Under the pieces are notes generated by a model. It was not told where the DNA came from and did no database searches. It saw only the letters and a program-made list of their open reading frames with translations. A program made the translations under genes and the position numbers. Positions 39,292 through 48,541 of a DNA stretch of 64,000 nt are shown here, in pieces (position 1 is the first letter of the stretch; the number at the start of each line of letters is the position of its first letter). The stretch comes from [Streptosporangium] indianense (GTDB taxonomy: Bacteria; Actinomycetota; Actinomycetes; Streptomycetales; Streptomycetaceae). Where the stretch lies: assembly GCF_021474405.1 (NCBI RefSeq), contig NZ_JAKEIO010000005.1:1-64000 (forward strand), written 5' to 3'.

Positions 39292-41946
39292 ATGAGCGAG
39301 CACCGTCGCAAACCGCCGCAGCCGCAGGGAGGCGGACGTGCCGCGGCCCGACGCGGCACGTCCGCCTCGTCCTCCGGCCGCCGTGCGGCACCGCGAGGCG
39401 CCACCGGGTCTCCGTCCGACTCCTATGGGTCGGGCGCGTACGACTCGGGGGGTGAGGAGCGTCAGTACGGCGGCCGTGCCGAGGCCCGACGTGCTGCGCA
39501 GAGAAGTACGGGTGGCAACCGCCGCAGAGCCGCCGAGCCGGCCCGTGGCGGCCGGCGCGCCGCACCCGGAGGGCCGGGTGGACCCGGCCGGGGCAGGGGA
39601 CGCGCGGCCGCCGTCCCGGACAAGAAGCGGCTGATCGACTATCCGCGGGCCGGCAAGTACGGCTGGCAGCGCTGGATGCCGTCCTGGAAGCTGGTCTCCG
39701 GACTGTGCATCGGCTTCTTCGGCAGCCTGGTGGCCGTGGCGGGCATCGGTTACGCCATGGTGGGCGTCCCCAATGAGGAGAACGCCGCGGCCCTGTCGCA
39801 GAACAACGTCTACTACTGGGCCGACGGCAGCCAGATGGTCGCGGCCGGCAGTGGTCAGAACCGGCAGAATGTCACGATCGACCGGATCCCCAAGGCCATG
39901 CAGTGGGCGGTGATCTCGGCCGAGAACAAGAGCTTCTACGACGACTCCGGCGTCGACCCCATGGGTATCGCCCGCGCCCTGGCGAACATGGCACGGGGCG
40001 GCGACACGCAGGGCGGCTCGACGATCACCCAGCAGTTCGTCAAGAACACCTACCTGAGCCAGGAACAGACGGTCACCCGTAAGTTCAAGGAGATGTTCAT
40101 CTCCATCAAGGTGGGCACGAAGGTCTCCAAGCCGGTGATCCTCCAGGGCTATCTGAACACCTCGTACTACGGCCGGGGCGCCTACGGTATCCAGGCCGCC
40201 GCCCAGGCCTACTACGGCAAGGAGGCGAAGGAGCTCACACCGAGTGAGTGCGCCTTCCTCGCCGCCCTGCTGAAGGGCCCGACGTACTACGACCCGGCGG
40301 GCAACGAGAGCATCGATCCGAACGCGAGCAAGGAAAAGAACACCAAGCGGTCCAAGGACCGTTGGGCCTGGATCCTCGAGCAGATGCACAACGACAAGAG
40401 GATCACGGACAAGGAGTACCAGGACGCGATCAAGAAGTACCCCATGCCCCAGGACCGCAAGGCCTCCAAGGGCATGAGCGGCCAGATCGGGTACCTGGCG
40501 GAGACGGCCAAGAAGTACGTCCTGAACCACTCCAACATCTCCGAGAAGCAGTTCGACCTGGGCGGCTACCAGATCAAGACGACCTTCAAGAAGGCCAACG
40601 TCGAGGCGCTGGCGAAGGCCGTCAAGAAGGTCGAGAAGGAGAAGCTGGACCCGAAGAACCGGGAGCTGGACAAGCACGTCCAGTTCGGTGCGGCCTCGGT
40701 GAAGCCCAAGGACGGCGCGATCGTCGCGCTCTACGGCGGTGCGGGGTACGAGAACGGCCACTTCAACAACAACGCGGACACCTCGGGTGTCCCCGTCGGT
40801 TCGACGTGGAAGCCGTTCGTGCTCGCCGCCGCGATGGAGCACGGCACGTACCGGAGCAACGGTCCCCTCTCGCCGCTGAGCAAGTACAACGGCAACGACC
40901 ACCTCAAGGTCAAGAACAACGACGGCACCTACGTCCTGAAGAAGGACAACACGCCCTTCTTCCAGGAGAACGAGAGCGACTACCCCTGGGGCTACATCTC
41001 CTTGCGCAAGGCGATGGAGCAGTCCGTCAACACGCCGTTCGTGCAGCTCGGCATGGATGTGGGGATGAAGAACGTGCGGGACGTGGCAGAGAAGTCCGGC
41101 ATCCTGGACCCCAGCTTCGCCACTCTCAACCCTTCGTTCGCGCTCGGTACGTCGACTCCCAGTGCGATCCGTATGGCAGACGCCTACGCGACGTTCGCCG
41201 CGGCGGGCAAGCAGGCTGCTCCCTACTCGGTGACCAGCGTCAAGTACAACGGCCAGGAGATCGAGGGCTTCGACAAGCCTAGGGTCACGCAGGCGATGCC
41301 CGAGAACGTGGCCAACAACGTCACGGATGTTCTGGAGAACGTCATCCAGAACGGTACGGGTAAGAACGCGCTCTCCCTGGGCCGTACGGCGGCCGGCAAG
41401 ACCGGTACCACCGACGAGAACAAGTCGGCTTGGTTCGTCGGCTACACCCAGCAGCTGTCGACCTCGGTCGCGATGTTCCGTGAGGACCCCAAGAGCGCCA
41501 AGCTGCTTTCCATGAACGGCACGGCGGGTGAGAAGTCCATTCACGGTGGTGACGTCCCCACGCTGGTGTGGACGGAGTACATGAAGGCCGCGCTGAAGGG
41601 CAAGCCCGACCTCGGCTTCCCCGAGGCCGAGAAGATCGGCGAGATCCAGGACGAGGTGGGTGCTCCGTCGCCGAAGCCGACGCCCACCGTGGAGCCCAGC
41701 GAGACCGTGACCGAGTCCCCGAGTCCCACTCCGACCGAGAGCTCGTCTCCGTCGCCGACGCCGAGCGACACCTGCGGGTTCTTCGGTTGTGAGACCGACG
41801 GCGGCGCGCAGAACGGCGGCGGCACCGGTAACGGCGGCACGGACGGTGGCGTTTCTCCCGAACCCACGCCGACCGATACGAACCTGGACGGCGGCAACAG
41901 CAGAGGTAACGGCAACGGAGGCATCTTCGGAGGCCCCGAAGGGTAG
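39292..41946 (+). CDS. Bifunctional penicillin-binding protein (class A, transglycosylase/transpeptidase)
   Basis: Polymerises and cross-links peptidoglycan outside the membrane. It has 884 residues. The basic, Gly/Ser/Arg-rich cytoplasmic N-terminus of about 130 residues is followed by one membrane anchor (SGLCIGFFGSLVAVAGIGYA). The glycosyltransferase 51 domain has SAENKSFYDDSGVD and GGSTITQQFVKN. The transpeptidase domain has STWK (active Ser), SVN and KTGTT. The external C-terminal tail is rich in Pro, Thr, Ser and Glu, then Gly/Asn. The neighbouring GT87 enzyme and FemX fit a cell-wall role. Confidence 0.97.
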   Translation: MSEHRRKPPQPQGGGRAAARRGTSASSSGRRAAPRGATGSPSDSYGSGAYDSGGEERQYGGRAEARRAAQRSTGGNRRRAAEPARGGRRAAPGGPGGPGRGRGRAAAVPDKKRLIDYPRAGKYGWQRWMPSWKLVSGLCIGFFGSLVAVAGIGYAMVGVPNEENAAALSQNNVYYWADGSQMVAAGSGQNRQNVTIDRIPKAMQWAVISAENKSFYDDSGVDPMGIARALANMARGGDTQGGSTITQQFVKNTYLSQEQTVTRKFKEMFISIKVGTKVSKPVILQGYLNTSYYGRGAYGIQAAAQAYYGKEAKELTPSECAFLAALLKGPTYYDPAGNESIDPNASKEKNTKRSKDRWAWILEQMHNDKRITDKEYQDAIKKYPMPQDRKASKGMSGQIGYLAETAKKYVLNHSNISEKQFDLGGYQIKTTFKKANVEALAKAVKKVEKEKLDPKNRELDKHVQFGAASVKPKDGAIVALYGGAGYENGHFNNNADTSGVPVGSTWKPFVLAAAMEHGTYRSNGPLSPLSKYNGNDHLKVKNNDGTYVLKKDNTPFFQENESDYPWGYISLRKAMEQSVNTPFVQLGMDVGMKNVRDVAEKSGILDPSFATLNPSFALGTSTPSAIRMADAYATFAAAGKQAAPYSVTSVKYNGQEIEGFDKPRVTQAMPENVANNVTDVLENVIQNGTGKNALSLGRTAAGKTGTTDENKSAWFVGYTQQLSTSVAMFREDPKSAKLLSMNGTAGEKSIHGGDVPTLVWTEYMKAALKGKPDLGFPEAEKIGEIQDEVGAPSPKPTPTVEPSETVTESPSPTPTESSSPSPTPSDTCGFFGCETDGGAQNGGGTGNGGTDGGVSPEPTPTDTNLDGGNSRGNGNGGIFGGPEG

Positions 41947-41971
41947 GCGCCGGCAGTTCGCCCGGCTTGGG

Positions 41972-41987
41972 TGTTTCACGTGAAACG
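41972..41987. other. parS site 8
   Basis: TGTTTCACGTGAAACG, 26 bases after the PBP stop. Confidence 0.95.
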
Positions 41988-41993
41988 CGAGGG

Positions 41994-42009
41994 TGTTTCA
42001 CGTGAAACA
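41994..42009. other. parS site 9
   Basis: TGTTTCACGTGAAACA, only six bases after site 8 and immediately before the PBP terminator. Confidence 0.97.
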
Positions 42010-42041
42010 AGGGCCGCCGTCCCCTGGGGTACGGCGGCCCT
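42010..42041 (+). terminator. Terminator of the PBP gene
   Basis: An 11-bp stem AGGGCCGCCGT/ACGGCGGCCCT with a 10-base loop, followed by CGGCGTTTT. Confidence 0.8.
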
Positions 42042-42078
42042 CGGCGTTTTCCTGGACGCGTACGGCAGGATGTGCGGC

Positions 42079-43581
42079 ATGCCCAGTGCAGAATCGACGC
42101 AAGCGAGCGTCCATGAGCGGGAGCCGGTGCGGCCGACCAAGGAGGACGAGGTCGCCGCGGCCGGCAGCGAGCTGATCGGCGGTCCGCTCGGGCGGCGTGC
42201 CCTGCTCGGGTCGTCCTGGTGGACGCCCGTACGGGTGATCGCGCTGGTGGCGATCGGCATGTTCGCCCTCGGCCTGGTCCAGAAGGCGCCCTGCTACAAC
42301 GGCGCCTGGTTCTTCGGCGCCAGCTCCCAGTACACGCACGCGTGCTACTCGGACATCCCGCACCTGTACCAGGGGCGCGGCTTCGCCGACGGGCTCGTGC
42401 CGTACTTCGACCGGCTCCCCGGCGACATGCAGTACCTGGAGTACCCGGTGCTCACCGGAGTCTTCATGGAGGTCGCCTCCTGGCTCACGCCCGGGAGCGG
42501 CACCATCCAGGACCAGGAACAGTGGTACTGGATGGTCAATGCCGGAATGCTCATGGTGTGCGCGTCGGTCATCGCCGTCTGCGTGAGCCGTACCCACGCC
42601 CGGCGCCCCTGGGACGGCCTGCTCGTCGCCCTGGCACCCGCGGTCGCCCTGACGGCGACCATCAACTGGGACCTGCTGGCGGTCGCTCTGACCGCCGCGG
42701 CGATGCTGATGTGGTCACGTGGCCGCTCCCTCGCTTTCGGCGTCCTGCTGGGGCTTGCCACGGCCGCCAAGCTCTACCCCTTCCTGCTCCTCGGGCCGCT
42801 GATGGTGCTGTGCTGGCGCGCGGGCAGGTGGCGGGAGTTCGGGACGGCGTTGGGGGGCGCGATCGTCGCCTGGGTCGTGGTGAACGGACCGGTGATGCTC
42901 TTCGCCTTCGAGGGCTGGTCGAAGTTCTACACATTCAGCCAGGAACGGGGCGTCGACTTCGGTTCCTTCTGGCTGATCATGGCGCAGAACTCGGACGACC
43001 CGCTCAGCACCGACACGGTCAACACCCTGGCCACGCTGCTGATGCTGGTCTGCTGTGCGGCCGTCGCGGCGCTCGCACTGACCGCTCCCCGACGCCCGCG
43101 GTTCGCCCAGCTCGCCTTCCTGATCGTCGCGGCCTTCATCCTCACCAACAAGGTCTACTCGCCGCAGTACGTGTTGTGGCTGGTGCCGCTGGCTGCCCTC
43201 GCCCGGCCGAAGTGGCGGGACTTCCTGATCTGGCAGGCCTGCGAGGTGGTGTACTTCCTGGGGATCTGGCTCTACCTCGCGTACACGACCAGCGGAGACG
43301 CCCACAAGGGGCTGCCCACGGACGGCTACCACTGGGCCATCGGCCTGCATCTGCTCGGGACGCTCTACCTGTGCGTGATGGTCGTGCGCGACATCTTCAT
43401 GCCGGATCGGGACCCGGTGCGTCGGTCCGGTGACGACGACCCCTCGGGCGGTGTCCTCGACGGTGCCGACGACGTCTTCGTCCTCGGCCCGGCGGCCCGC
43501 CCACAGAAGCCCGTGACCGCCCAGTTCGACGGGACATCGGTCGAGTGGGGCAGGCCTGGTGCCACGGGCGGTTCGCTCTGA
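42079..43581 (+). CDS. Polytopic GT87-type mannosyltransferase
   Basis: A 500-residue membrane protein with about ten helices. After a 60-residue soluble start comes a first helix (VIALVAIGMFALGLV), then an external loop with YSDIPHLYQGRGFADGLVPYFD and LEYPVLTGVFME, the Asp/Glu-rich motif typical of polyprenyl-phosphate-sugar mannosyltransferases (GT87, DUF2029). The conserved ATAAKLYPFLLLGPL motif follows. The ATG at 42079 has AGGA eight bases upstream; the frame runs back through the parS sites but that part is not coding. It likely glycosylates lipids or cell-wall polymers. Confidence 0.9.
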   Translation: MPSAESTQASVHEREPVRPTKEDEVAAAGSELIGGPLGRRALLGSSWWTPVRVIALVAIGMFALGLVQKAPCYNGAWFFGASSQYTHACYSDIPHLYQGRGFADGLVPYFDRLPGDMQYLEYPVLTGVFMEVASWLTPGSGTIQDQEQWYWMVNAGMLMVCASVIAVCVSRTHARRPWDGLLVALAPAVALTATINWDLLAVALTAAAMLMWSRGRSLAFGVLLGLATAAKLYPFLLLGPLMVLCWRAGRWREFGTALGGAIVAWVVVNGPVMLFAFEGWSKFYTFSQERGVDFGSFWLIMAQNSDDPLSTDTVNTLATLLMLVCCAAVAALALTAPRRPRFAQLAFLIVAAFILTNKVYSPQYVLWLVPLAALARPKWRDFLIWQACEVVYFLGIWLYLAYTTSGDAHKGLPTDGYHWAIGLHLLGTLYLCVMVVRDIFMPDRDPVRRSGDDDPSGGVLDGADDVFVLGPAARPQKPVTAQFDGTSVEWGRPGATGGSL

Positions 43582-43615
43582 GCGAACCGTCGGGATGCCG
43601 TAGCGGGCAACGCCG

Positions 43616-43646
43616 AAGGCCGTACACGGACACCGTGTACGGCCTT
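43616..43646. terminator. Bidirectional terminator
   Basis: A 14-bp perfect stem AAGGCCGTACACGG/CCGTGTACGGCCTT with an ACA loop, then CTTG. It separates the convergent GT87 and racemase-like genes. Confidence 0.85.
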
Positions 43647-43681
43647 CTTGCTGCGCTGCGGGAGACGGTGACTCGTGGCGG

Positions 43682-44713
43682 TCAGCGGTCCATGATCCGG
43701 TCGAACTGCGTGGTGGTGTGCCGCAGATGGGCCACCAGCTCGTCGCCGACCTTCGGCTCGGGCGCGTCCGCCGGCACGAACAGGATCGAGACCTGCATGT
43801 GCGGCGGCTCCGCGAACCAGCGCTGCTTGCCGCCCCAGACGAACGGAGACAGGTTCCGGTTCACCGTCGCGAGGCCGGCGCGGGCGACTCCCTTGGCACG
43901 CGGCATGACGCCGTGCAGCGCCTTGGGGGCTTCAAGGCCCACTCCGTGCGACGTACCGCCCGCCACGACCACCAGGAAGCCGTCCGAGGCCGCCTTCTGC
44001 TGCCGGTAGCCGAAACGGTCCCCCTTGGCGACGCGCGTGACGTCCAGAACCGCCCCTCGGTACTCGGTGGCGTCGTGGTCCCCCAGCCACAGCCGCGTGC
44101 CGATGCGGGCCCGGAAGCGGGTCTGCGGGAACTGCTGCTGGAGCCGGGCGAGGTCCTCGGCCTTGAGGTGGCTGACGAACATGGTGTGCAGGGGCAGCCG
44201 GGCGGCACGCAGCCGGTCCATCCAGCCGATGACCTCCTCGACGGCGTCCGAGCCGTCGGTGCGGTCCAGCGGGAGATGGATGGCGAAACCTTCCAGACGG
44301 ACGTTCTCGATGGCCGCGTGCAGCTGGGCCAGGTCCTGCTCGCCGATGCCGTGCCGCTTCATCGAGGACATCACCTCGATCACGACGCGCGCGCCGACCA
44401 GACCATAGACACCGTCTATCGACGAGACGGAGCGGATGACGCGGTCCGGCAGCGGCACCGGCTCCTCGCCGCGCCGGTACGGCGTCAGCACCAGCAGGTC
44501 CCCGCCGAACCAGTCCTTGATCCGGGCGGCCTCGTAGGTCGTGCCGACGGCCAGGACGTCCGAGCCCAGCCGTGTGGCCTCCTCCGCCAGCCGCTCGTGC
44601 CCGAAGCCGTAGCCGTTGCCCTTGCAGACCGGTACGAGGCCCGGGAACTGCTCCTGTACGTGCTTGTGGTGCGCACGCCAGCGCGCGGTGTCGACGTAGA
44701 GCGTGAGCGCCAT
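43682..44713 (-). CDS. Alanine racemase-like PLP protein
   Basis: A 343-residue protein whose N-terminal half is the alanine racemase barrel. The PLP lysine lies in LVPVCKGNGYGFGHERLA (about residue 31), VLAVGTTYEAARIK follows, and strands of the barrel continue to residue 230. The C-terminal part is short and does not show the usual GY-ADG or Tyr active-site motifs, although KGDRFGYRQQ may replace one. The protein is thus atypical and could act on another amino acid or peptide. It lies 82 bases downstream of femX on the same strand, suggesting a role in peptidoglycan cross-bridge amino acids. Confidence 0.8.
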   Translation of the reverse strand: MALTLYVDTARWRAHHKHVQEQFPGLVPVCKGNGYGFGHERLAEEATRLGSDVLAVGTTYEAARIKDWFGGDLLVLTPYRRGEEPVPLPDRVIRSVSSIDGVYGLVGARVVIEVMSSMKRHGIGEQDLAQLHAAIENVRLEGFAIHLPLDRTDGSDAVEEVIGWMDRLRAARLPLHTMFVSHLKAEDLARLQQQFPQTRFRARIGTRLWLGDHDATEYRGAVLDVTRVAKGDRFGYRQQKAASDGFLVVVAGGTSHGVGLEAPKALHGVMPRAKGVARAGLATVNRNLSPFVWGGKQRWFAEPPHMQVSILFVPADAPEPKVGDELVAHLRHTTTQFDRIMDR

Positions 44714-44795
44714 GGCCGGACCTGGAACCTTTCTCGCGGTGCCGTGATATCGGCGGTTGCCGTGTGTCAGAGGTATAGAAGCACTGAACGGGACA

Positions 44796-45917
44796 TCAGC
44801 GGCGCGACATGTAGATGTCGAGCGCCTTGTGCAGCAGCTTGTTCAGCGGGAAGTCCCACTCGCCGAGGTATTCGGCCGCCTGGCCGCCGGTACCCACCTT
44901 GAACTGGATCAGGCCGAAGAGGTGGTCGGTCTCGTCCAGCGAGTCGGAGATGCCGCGCAGGTCGTAGACGGTGGCGCCGAGCGCGTAGGCGTCGCGCAGC
45001 ATCCGCCACTGCATCGCGTTCGAAGGCCGCACCTCGCGGCCGATGTTGTCGGAGGCGCCGTAGGAGTACCAGACGTGCCCGCCGACGATCAGCATCGTCG
45101 CGGCCGACAGGTTCACGCCGTTGTGCCGGGCGAAGTACAGCCGCATGCGGTTGGGGTCCTCGGTGTTGAGGGCCGTCCACATGCGCTGGAAGTACGACAG
45201 CGGGCGCGGCCGGAAGTGGTCACGCACGGCCGTGATCTCGTACAGCCGCTGCCACTCCTCGAGGTCGTGGTAGCCGCCCTGGACGACCTCCACGCCGGCC
45301 TTCTCGGCCTTCTTGATGTTGCGGCGCCACAGCTGGTTGAAGTTCTTGTGGACCTCTTCCAGGGAACGGTTCGCCAGCGGCACCTGGTACACGTAGCGGG
45401 GCTGGACGTCGCCGAAGCCGGCGCCGCCGTCCTCACCCTGCTGCCAGCCCATGCGGCGCAGCTTGTCGGCCACCTCGAAGGCACGCGGCTCGATGTGGTC
45501 GGCCTCGATGTCGCGCAGGCGCTTCACGTCCGGGTTCTGGATGCCCGCCTTGATGGAGGGGGCCTCCCAGCGCCGGATGATCACCGGCGGACCCATCTTC
45601 ACGGAGAAGGCACCCTGCTGCTTCAGGTGCGCCAGCATCGGTTCGAGCCATTCCTGCAGATTCGGCGCGAACCAGTTGATGACCGGGCCCTCGGGCAGGT
45701 AGGCGAGGTAGCGCTTGATCTTGGGAAGCTGCCGGTAGAGGACCAGCCCCGCACCGACCATCTCGCCGGTGCGGTCGTCGAACCAGCCGAGGTTCTCGGA
45801 GCGCCACTCCGCCTTGACGTCAGCCCAGGCCGGGACCTGCATGTGGCTCGCCGACGGCAGGCTCTGGATGTAGGCCAGATGCTGCTCGCGACTGATGGTC
45901 CTCAGGGTCAGGCTCAT
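44796..45917 (-). CDS. femX: FemX-type peptidyltransferase (FemABX family)
   Basis: Adds the first amino acid (glycine in Streptomyces) to the lipid II stem peptide from aminoacyl-tRNA. It has 373 residues from the ATG at 45917, with GAGGAG upstream. Two GNAT-like domains are visible. The family pattern includes PSASHMQVPAWADVKAEW near the start, HKNFNQLWRRNIKKAEKAGVEV in the middle, GGHVWYSYGASDNIGREVRPSNAMQW, and the ending VYDLRGISDSLDETDHLFGLIQFKVGTGG. The last of these is a lipid II-binding FemX hallmark. It is followed by the racemase-like gene. Confidence 0.93.
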   Translation of the reverse strand: MSLTLRTISREQHLAYIQSLPSASHMQVPAWADVKAEWRSENLGWFDDRTGEMVGAGLVLYRQLPKIKRYLAYLPEGPVINWFAPNLQEWLEPMLAHLKQQGAFSVKMGPPVIIRRWEAPSIKAGIQNPDVKRLRDIEADHIEPRAFEVADKLRRMGWQQGEDGGAGFGDVQPRYVYQVPLANRSLEEVHKNFNQLWRRNIKKAEKAGVEVVQGGYHDLEEWQRLYEITAVRDHFRPRPLSYFQRMWTALNTEDPNRMRLYFARHNGVNLSAATMLIVGGHVWYSYGASDNIGREVRPSNAMQWRMLRDAYALGATVYDLRGISDSLDETDHLFGLIQFKVGTGGQAAEYLGEWDFPLNKLLHKALDIYMSRR

Positions 45918-46025
45918 TTCGGGGCGCTCCTCGGGCTGGTGTGTCCCCATGGGGTCAGGGGCTCCGGCTCTCGCGCGAAGCCTACTGCGCCTTGGGAGCG
46001 CGCCGGTTGGGCGTACGGGGCCTAT

Positions 46026-46050
46026 GCCCCGGCCCGAGGCCGGCCGGGGC
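46026..46050 (-). terminator. Terminator of the small membrane protein gene
   Basis: Stem GCCCCGGCC/GGCCGGGGC with a seven-base loop, 35 bases after the minus-strand gene ends. Confidence 0.6.
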
Positions 46051-46085
46051 GTGATCCGCTGTTCAGATGAGGAGGTGTCCTGGCG

Positions 46086-46391
46086 TCAGCCGATGAGGCC
46101 GCCGTGCGCCATGCCCAGGAAGAACCCGACGCCCGATGCGCCCAGGCCGAGGATGAGACCGAAGCGCTCCCGGGTCGTCTCCGAGATCCACTGGCCGTAG
46201 GCACCCGTGAGGATGCCCACGAGGCCGGCCCAGGAGCTGAGCAGATGCAGGTCTTCGTCGATGATCGCCGTGAGGAACGACAAGAGGCCCAGCAGCAGGG
46301 TCACCGCGAGCAGGGCGTCCTGGAGGGGATGGGGTTTGCCGTCCGTGGCGAAGAGGCCGCCGCCGGTGTTGGGTCGCAATGCCTGTGCCAT
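46086..46391 (-). CDS. Small three-helix membrane protein, hypothetical
   Basis: A 101-residue protein starting at the ATG 46391 after AGGAGGTG. It has three hydrophobic segments (DALLAVTLLLGLLSFLTAI, LLSSWAGLVGILTGAYG, FGLILGLGASGVGFFLGM) with short polar loops and a soluble 20-residue start. No known motif is seen. It is divergent from the rpsF operon and is common at this spot in Streptomyces. Confidence 0.8.
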   Translation of the reverse strand: MAQALRPNTGGGLFATDGKPHPLQDALLAVTLLLGLLSFLTAIIDEDLHLLSSWAGLVGILTGAYGQWISETTRERFGLILGLGASGVGFFLGMAHGGLIG

Positions 46392-46654
46392 AGGGCACCT
46401 CCTGCGAAAGTCGGCGCATCGTAGCGCCATACACACCCGATGTGTACAGATTGGCTGCCCTGGCGGTCGGATTTCAACCGCAAGCCGCTGTGCGGGTACT
46501 CTGTACCGTCCGCACCGGTGTCTGCCCACGTCATGGCAGGGGCTTCTCGCCAGAACCCCGATTGTCAGTGGTGGCCGATACCGTTGCCTACGCATCACAA
46601 CCCTCCTGCCACGGAACGACCGTGGCCGCTGAGTCCAAAGGAGGTGGGTTCCAC

Positions 46655-46945
46655 ATGCGTCACTACGAGGTGATGGTCATCCTCGACCCCGAGGTCGAGG
46701 AGCGCGCTGTCTCTCCGCTGATCGAGAACTTCCTCTCCGTCGTCCGTGATGGCGGCGGAAAGGTCGAGAAGGTCGACACCTGGGGCCGTCGTCGTCTCGC
46801 GTACGAGATCAAGAAGAAGCCCGAGGGCATCTACTCGGTCATCGACCTGCAGGCCGAGCCTGCGGTCGTCAAGGAGCTCGACCGCCAGATGAACCTGAAC
46901 GAGTCGGTCCTCCGGACCAAGGTCCTCCGTCCCGAGACCCACTGA
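46655..46945 (+). CDS. rpsF: Ribosomal protein bS6
   Basis: A 96-residue small-subunit protein that binds 16S rRNA together with bS18. The fold is recognised from [18 protein letters not shown] and [20 protein letters not shown]. The ATG follows AAAGGAGGTGGG, a near-perfect ribosome site. It leads the conserved rpsF-ssb-rpsR-rplI operon. Confidence 0.98.
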   Translation: MRHYEVMVILDPEVEERAVSPLIENFLSVVRDGGGKVEKVDTWGRRRLAYEIKKKPEGIYSVIDLQAEPAVVKELDRQMNLNESVLRTKVLRPETH

Positions 46946-47016
46946 GCTTCCCAGCTCAGCTGGTTCCGGGATTCGAGTAGCAAGCAGCCAGAGCAAACCC
47001 GCCGAGAGGTTCCCCC

Positions 47017-47604
47017 ATGGCAGGCGAGACCGTCATCACGGTTGTCGGCAATCTTGTCGACGACCCCGAGCTGCGCTTCACCCCCTCCGGTGCGGCGGTC
47101 GCGAAGTTCCGTGTCGCGTCCACCCCCCGCACCTTCGACCGCCAGACGAACGAGTGGAAGGACGGCGAGAGCCTCTTCCTGACCTGCTCGGTCTGGCGTC
47201 AGGCGGCGGAGAACGTCGCCGAGTCGCTCCAGCGAGGCATGCGCGTCATCGTGCAGGGCCGGCTGAAGCAGCGGTCCTACGAGGACCGTGAGGGCGTCAA
47301 GCGCACGGTCTACGAGCTGGACGTCGAGGAAGTCGGCGCCAGCCTGCGCAACGCCACGGCCAAGGTCACCAAGACCACCGGCCGCGGCGGACAGGGTGGC
47401 CAGGGTGGCTACGGCGGTGGCGGCGGCCAGGGTGGCGGCGGCTGGGGCGGCGGCCCCGGTGGCGGTCAGCAGGGCGGCGGCGCTCCCGCCGACGACCCGT
47501 GGGCGACCGGTGCTCCCGCCGGTGGCAACCAGGGCGGTGGCGGCGGCTGGGGTGGAAACTCCGGCGGCGGCGGTGGCGGCTACTCGGACGAGCCCCCCTT
47601 CTAA
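47017..47604 (+). CDS. ssb: Single-stranded DNA-binding protein
   Basis: A 195-residue tetrameric protein that protects single-stranded DNA. The OB fold occupies residues 1-115 ([56 protein letters not shown]). Residues 120-185 form an extremely Gly-rich flexible linker broken by Gln, Trp and Pro. The C-terminal acidic tip is SDEPPF, the docking site for partner proteins. It is second in the operon, 71 bases after rpsF. Confidence 0.98.
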   Translation: MAGETVITVVGNLVDDPELRFTPSGAAVAKFRVASTPRTFDRQTNEWKDGESLFLTCSVWRQAAENVAESLQRGMRVIVQGRLKQRSYEDREGVKRTVYELDVEEVGASLRNATAKVTKTTGRGGQGGQGGYGGGGGQGGGGWGGGPGGGQQGGGAPADDPWATGAPAGGNQGGGGGWGGNSGGGGGGYSDEPPF

Positions 47605-47650
47605 GGGCGGGCTCGCACCCCACACTTCTTGATCACACAGGAGAAACACC

Positions 47651-47887
47651 ATGGCGAAGCCGCCTGTGCGCAAGCCGAAGAAGAAGGTCTGCGCTTTCTG
47701 CAAGGACAAGGTCACGTACGTGGACTACAAGGACACGAACATGCTGCGGAAGTTCATTTCCGACCGCGGCAAGATCCGTGCCCGCCGCGTGACCGGCAAC
47801 TGCACGCAGCACCAGCGTGACGTCGCCACGGCCGTGAAGAACAGCCGTGAGATGGCGCTGCTGCCCTACACGTCCACCGCGCGATAA
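47651..47887 (+). CDS. rpsR: Ribosomal protein bS18, zinc-binding form
   Basis: A 78-residue small-subunit protein. The sequence [10 protein letters not shown] and a later Cys and His (TGNCTQHQR) form a zinc ribbon, the so-called C+ variant. Streptomycetes carry a second Zn-free copy elsewhere, used under zinc starvation. The ATG follows AGGAGAAACACC. It lies between ssb and rplI. Confidence 0.97.
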   Translation: MAKPPVRKPKKKVCAFCKDKVTYVDYKDTNMLRKFISDRGKIRARRVTGNCTQHQRDVATAVKNSREMALLPYTSTAR

Positions 47888-47905
47888 GGGAAGGGTGACC
47901 GACAC

Positions 47906-48352
47906 ATGAAGATCATCCTCACCCACGAGGTCTCCGGCCTCGGTGCCGCGGGCGACGTCGTCGACGTCAAGGACGGTTACGCTCGCAACTACCTGATCCC
48001 GCGGAAGTTCGCTATCCGCTGGACCAAGGGTGGCGAGAAGGACGTCGAGCAGATCCGCCGTGCTCGCAAGATCCACGAGATCCAGACCATCGAGCAGGCC
48101 AACGCTGTGAAGGCCCAGCTCGAGGGCGTCAAGGTCCGTCTGGCCGTCCGCTCCGGCGACGCCGGTCGTCTCTTCGGTTCCGTCACCCCGGCCGACATCG
48201 CTTCCGCGATCAAGGCGTCCGGTGGCCCCGAGGTCGACAAGCGCCGCATCGAGCTCGGCTCGCCGATCAAGACGCTGGGCGCTCACGAGACGTCCGTGCG
48301 TCTGCACCCCGAGGTTGCCGCCAAGGTCAACATCGAGGTCGTCGCGGCCTGA
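47906..48352 (+). CDS. rplI: Ribosomal protein bL9
   Basis: A 148-residue large-subunit protein with two globular ends joined by a long helix. The N-terminal domain has [31 protein letters not shown], and the helix spans about 45-75. The C-terminal domain ends [12 protein letters not shown]. It starts 18 bases after rpsR and is last in the operon, before a strong terminator. Confidence 0.98.
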   Translation: MKIILTHEVSGLGAAGDVVDVKDGYARNYLIPRKFAIRWTKGGEKDVEQIRRARKIHEIQTIEQANAVKAQLEGVKVRLAVRSGDAGRLFGSVTPADIASAIKASGGPEVDKRRIELGSPIKTLGAHETSVRLHPEVAAKVNIEVVAA

Positions 48353-48377
48353 GTGCCGCGCTCGCTGAGGCAATGAG

Positions 48378-48413
48378 CGAAGGGGCCGCACCCTGTGGGG
48401 TGCGGCCCCTTCG
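48378..48413 (+). terminator. Terminator of the rpsF operon
   Basis: A 16-bp perfect stem CGAAGGGGCCGCACCC and its complement with a TGTG loop, 25 bases after rplI. The first of three parS sites follows 32 bases later. Confidence 0.9.
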
Positions 48414-48445
48414 TGTCTGCTGGGCGGATCTGTCGAGCGACGCCA

Positions 48446-48461
48446 TGTTTCACGTGAAACA
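48446..48461. other. parS site 10
   Basis: TGTTTCACGTGAAACA between convergent rplI and the MATE gene. Confidence 0.97.
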
Positions 48462-48483
48462 CCACGTTCTGTGGAGCATCCTC

Positions 48484-48499
48484 TGTTTCACGTGAAACA
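48484..48499. other. parS site 11
   Basis: TGTTTCACGTGAAACA, flanked by CTC and CAGAG, so it can form a short hairpin. Confidence 0.97.
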
Positions 48500-48504
48500 C
48501 AGAG

Positions 48505-48520
48505 CGTTTCACGTGAAACA
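48505..48520. other. parS site 12
   Basis: CGTTTCACGTGAAACA, five bases after site 11. Confidence 0.95.
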
Positions 48521-48541
48521 GACCGCGGTCTACGCCAACGG

